The position numbers were made by a program, and so were the translations under genes. A stretch of 5,708 bases of DNA from NCBI GenBank assembly GCA_017560855.1, contig JAFZEB010000192.1, forward strand, positions 1 through 5,708. The letters run 5' to 3'. Shown piece by piece: positions 4,188 through 5,708 of this stretch (position 1 is the first letter of the stretch; each line of letters starts with the position of its first letter). Below the pieces are notes generated by a model, which worked only from the letters and a program-made list of their open reading frames with translations, did no database searches and was not told where the DNA came from. This DNA comes from Ruminiclostridium sp. GTDB taxonomy: Bacteria > Bacillota > Clostridia > Oscillospirales > Oscillospiraceae.

Positions 4188-5708
4188 ATGAAAGTATCTG
4201 AACTGAAATACGAACGGCTCACTCTGGAAAACTTTGCCGAAGAGATCCAGACCATCATTGAAGATGTGAAGAAGGCCGCTTCTGCTGATGAGGTCATGGC
4301 TGCCCGCAACCGCTGCAATGACCTGTATATCCGTCTGGAGACCGCCCAGGCCCTGTCCTATATGCGCTACAGCATCAACACCGCCGATGAATTCTACCTG
4401 GCGGAGAAGGACTACTACGATGAGATGGGTCCTCAGGCCCAGAACTACCTGCTGGAATACACCAAGGCCATGCTGGCTACCCCCTTCCGAAAGGAACTGG
4501 AGGAGAGCGGCCAGATCATACCTCTGGTCTTCCGGTCCTATGAAGTGGAACTGAAGTCCATGTCCCCCGAGATCATTGAGGATATGATCGAGGAGAACAA
4601 GGTGGTCAGCCAGTATTCCCAGCTGATGGCCGCCATGGAGTTTGAGTTCCGGGGGGAAAAGCTTCCCCGTCCCATGCTCATGAAGTACGCCAAGTCCCCC
4701 GACCGGGCTACCCGCAAGGAGGCCTATGAGGTCCTGGGCAAGACCCTCCAGGCTCATGCCGAAGAGCTGGACACCATCTTTGACCAGCTGGTCCACATCC
4801 GTGACCGGATGGCAAAGAAGATGGGCTACCAGAACTTCGTGGAGCTGGGCTATTACCGGATGGGTCGCCTGTGCTACGGCCCTGAAGAGGTGAAGCAGTT
4901 CCGGGATAACGTCCGCCGGGACATCGTCCCTGCGGTCTCCCGTCTGCGTACCGAGGTGGCAAAGAACCTGGGCGTAGACAAGCTGATGGTCTACGACTAC
5001 GACCTGATCTTCCCCCAGGGCGACCCTGCCCCCAAGGGCGGCAAGGAGGAGATTTTCGCTGCCGCCAAGGCTATGTACCACGACATGAGCAAGGAAACCG
5101 GCGAATTCATCGACTTCATGCTGAAGACCGAGGCCTTCGACGTGGAATCCCGCAAGAACAAGTGGGGCGGCGGCTACTGCACCAGTTTTATGGCCTATAA
5201 GCAGCCCTTCATCCTGGCCAACTTCAACGGCACCGCCGGTGACGTGGACGTGGTCACCCACGAGGCAGGCCACGCCTTTGCCGACTACTCCATCGCCAAC
5301 AACAAGTATGTGGTGGAACTGAACATGGGTGGCATGGAGACGGCTGAGACCCACTCCATGAGCATGGAGTTCTTTGCCTGGCCCTATATGGAGAACTTCT
5401 TCGGGGAGGATGCCGAGCGGTACAAGTTCATGCACCTGCTGGACGCCCTGTCCTTCATCCCCTACGGCACCATCGTGGATGACTTCCAGCGCCAGGTCTA
5501 TGAAAATCCTGACTGGACCCCCGAAGAGCGTAAGGCCGCCTGGCGAAAGCTGGAGGCTGAGTTCCGCCCCCACATCAGCTTTGAAGGCGTCCCCTATCTG
5601 GAAGAGGGTACCCGCTGGCAGTACCAGATGCACATCTATGAGTCTCCCTTCTACTATATCGACTACTGCCTGGTCCAGACAGCTGCCCTTCAGTTCCTGC
5701 TGGCCTCC
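4188..5708 (+). CDS. M3 family oligoendopeptidase (zinc metallopeptidase), C-terminus cut off
   Basis: 507 codons are visible without a stop, so the C-terminus (probably some 50-60 residues, judged from usual lengths) lies beyond the right edge. The protein belongs to the M3 family of cytoplasmic zinc oligopeptidases, PepF-like, which cut short peptides. HEAGH (358-362) supplies zinc ligands His358 and His362 and catalytic Glu359. Glu387 in AETHS is the expected third ligand, matching the AEVAS and VEAPS segments of PepF and thimet oligopeptidase. HIYESPFYYIDY (482-493) matches the substrate-binding His and Tyr region. The first 200 or so residues are charged and helix-rich, as expected for the domain that closes over the active-site groove. 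There is no signal peptide. The ATG follows AGAAAGGA (4173-4180) with 7-nt spacing. The 22-nt gap from the P1 gene and the absence of a terminator point to cotranscription and a shared role in peptide breakdown (inference). Confidence 0.93.
   Translation, partial: MKVSELKYERLTLENFAEEIQTIIEDVKKAASADEVMAARNRCNDLYIRLETAQALSYMRYSINTADEFYLAEKDYYDEMGPQAQNYLLEYTKAMLATPFRKELEESGQIIPLVFRSYEVELKSMSPEIIEDMIEENKVVSQYSQLMAAMEFEFRGEKLPRPMLMKYAKSPDRATRKEAYEVLGKTLQAHAEELDTIFDQLVHIRDRMAKKMGYQNFVELGYYRMGRLCYGPEEVKQFRDNVRRDIVPAVSRLRTEVAKNLGVDKLMVYDYDLIFPQGDPAPKGGKEEIFAAAKAMYHDMSKETGEFIDFMLKTEAFDVESRKNKWGGGYCTSFMAYKQPFILANFNGTAGDVDVVTHEAGHAFADYSIANNKYVVELNMGGMETAETHSMSMEFFAWPYMENFFGEDAERYKFMHLLDALSFIPYGTIVDDFQRQVYENPDWTPEERKAAWRKLEAEFRPHISFEGVPYLEEGTRWQYQMHIYESPFYYIDYCLVQTAALQFLLAS

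Noticed and set aside
3990..5633. 547-codon open frame on minus, opposite the M3 peptidase
   Set aside because: It is rich in Leu, Gly, His and Val with no motif and mirrors the codon bias of the sense gene. The sense strand encodes a clear HEAGH zinc peptidase.

Overview
The window looks like chromosome from a GC-rich anaerobic Firmicute of class Clostridia, most likely of the Oscillospiraceae/Ruminococcaceae type. I base this on the clostridial style of MurC (an ESCEY motif in place of EADES), the short phosphopantetheinyl transferase, the M3 oligoendopeptidase, purine-rich Shine-Dalgarno sites and an estimated GC content near 60% in the main genes. No database search was possible, so the taxon is an inference.

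Layout from left to right. Positions 1-317 (minus) hold the N-terminal 105 codons of an alpha/beta hydrolase that runs off the left edge. This stretch and the spacer to about 440 are clearly AT-richer (about 36% GC over 1-420 by hand count) than the rest. Positions 441-1558 (minus) hold a two-gene unit: a 4'-phosphopantetheinyl transferase followed by an Mpg/AAG-type 3-methyladenine DNA glycosylase. The two overlap by 4 nt (GTGA), so they are probably translationally coupled. Positions 1559-1716 are a divergent promoter region. It has a perfect 14-bp palindrome whose centre supplies a TATAAT box on each strand.

To the right, all on plus, lie murC (UDP-N-acetylmuramate--L-alanine ligase), a P1-family (DmpA/NylC-type) self-processing N-terminal nucleophile peptidase, and an M3-family zinc oligoendopeptidase cut off by the right edge. 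The murC-P1 gap is 91 nt and contains several inverted repeats. The P1-M3 gap is only 22 nt, so those two are almost certainly cotranscribed.

Functionally this is mostly housekeeping: cell-wall precursor synthesis, peptide hydrolysis, base-excision repair and carrier-protein activation. I see no CRISPR array, tRNA, rRNA, insertion sequence or recognisable defence or biosynthetic system. The most interesting items are the symmetric divergent promoter, the predicted Asn/Thr self-cleavage site in the P1 peptidase, the competing hairpins ahead of it, and the compositional break at the left end.
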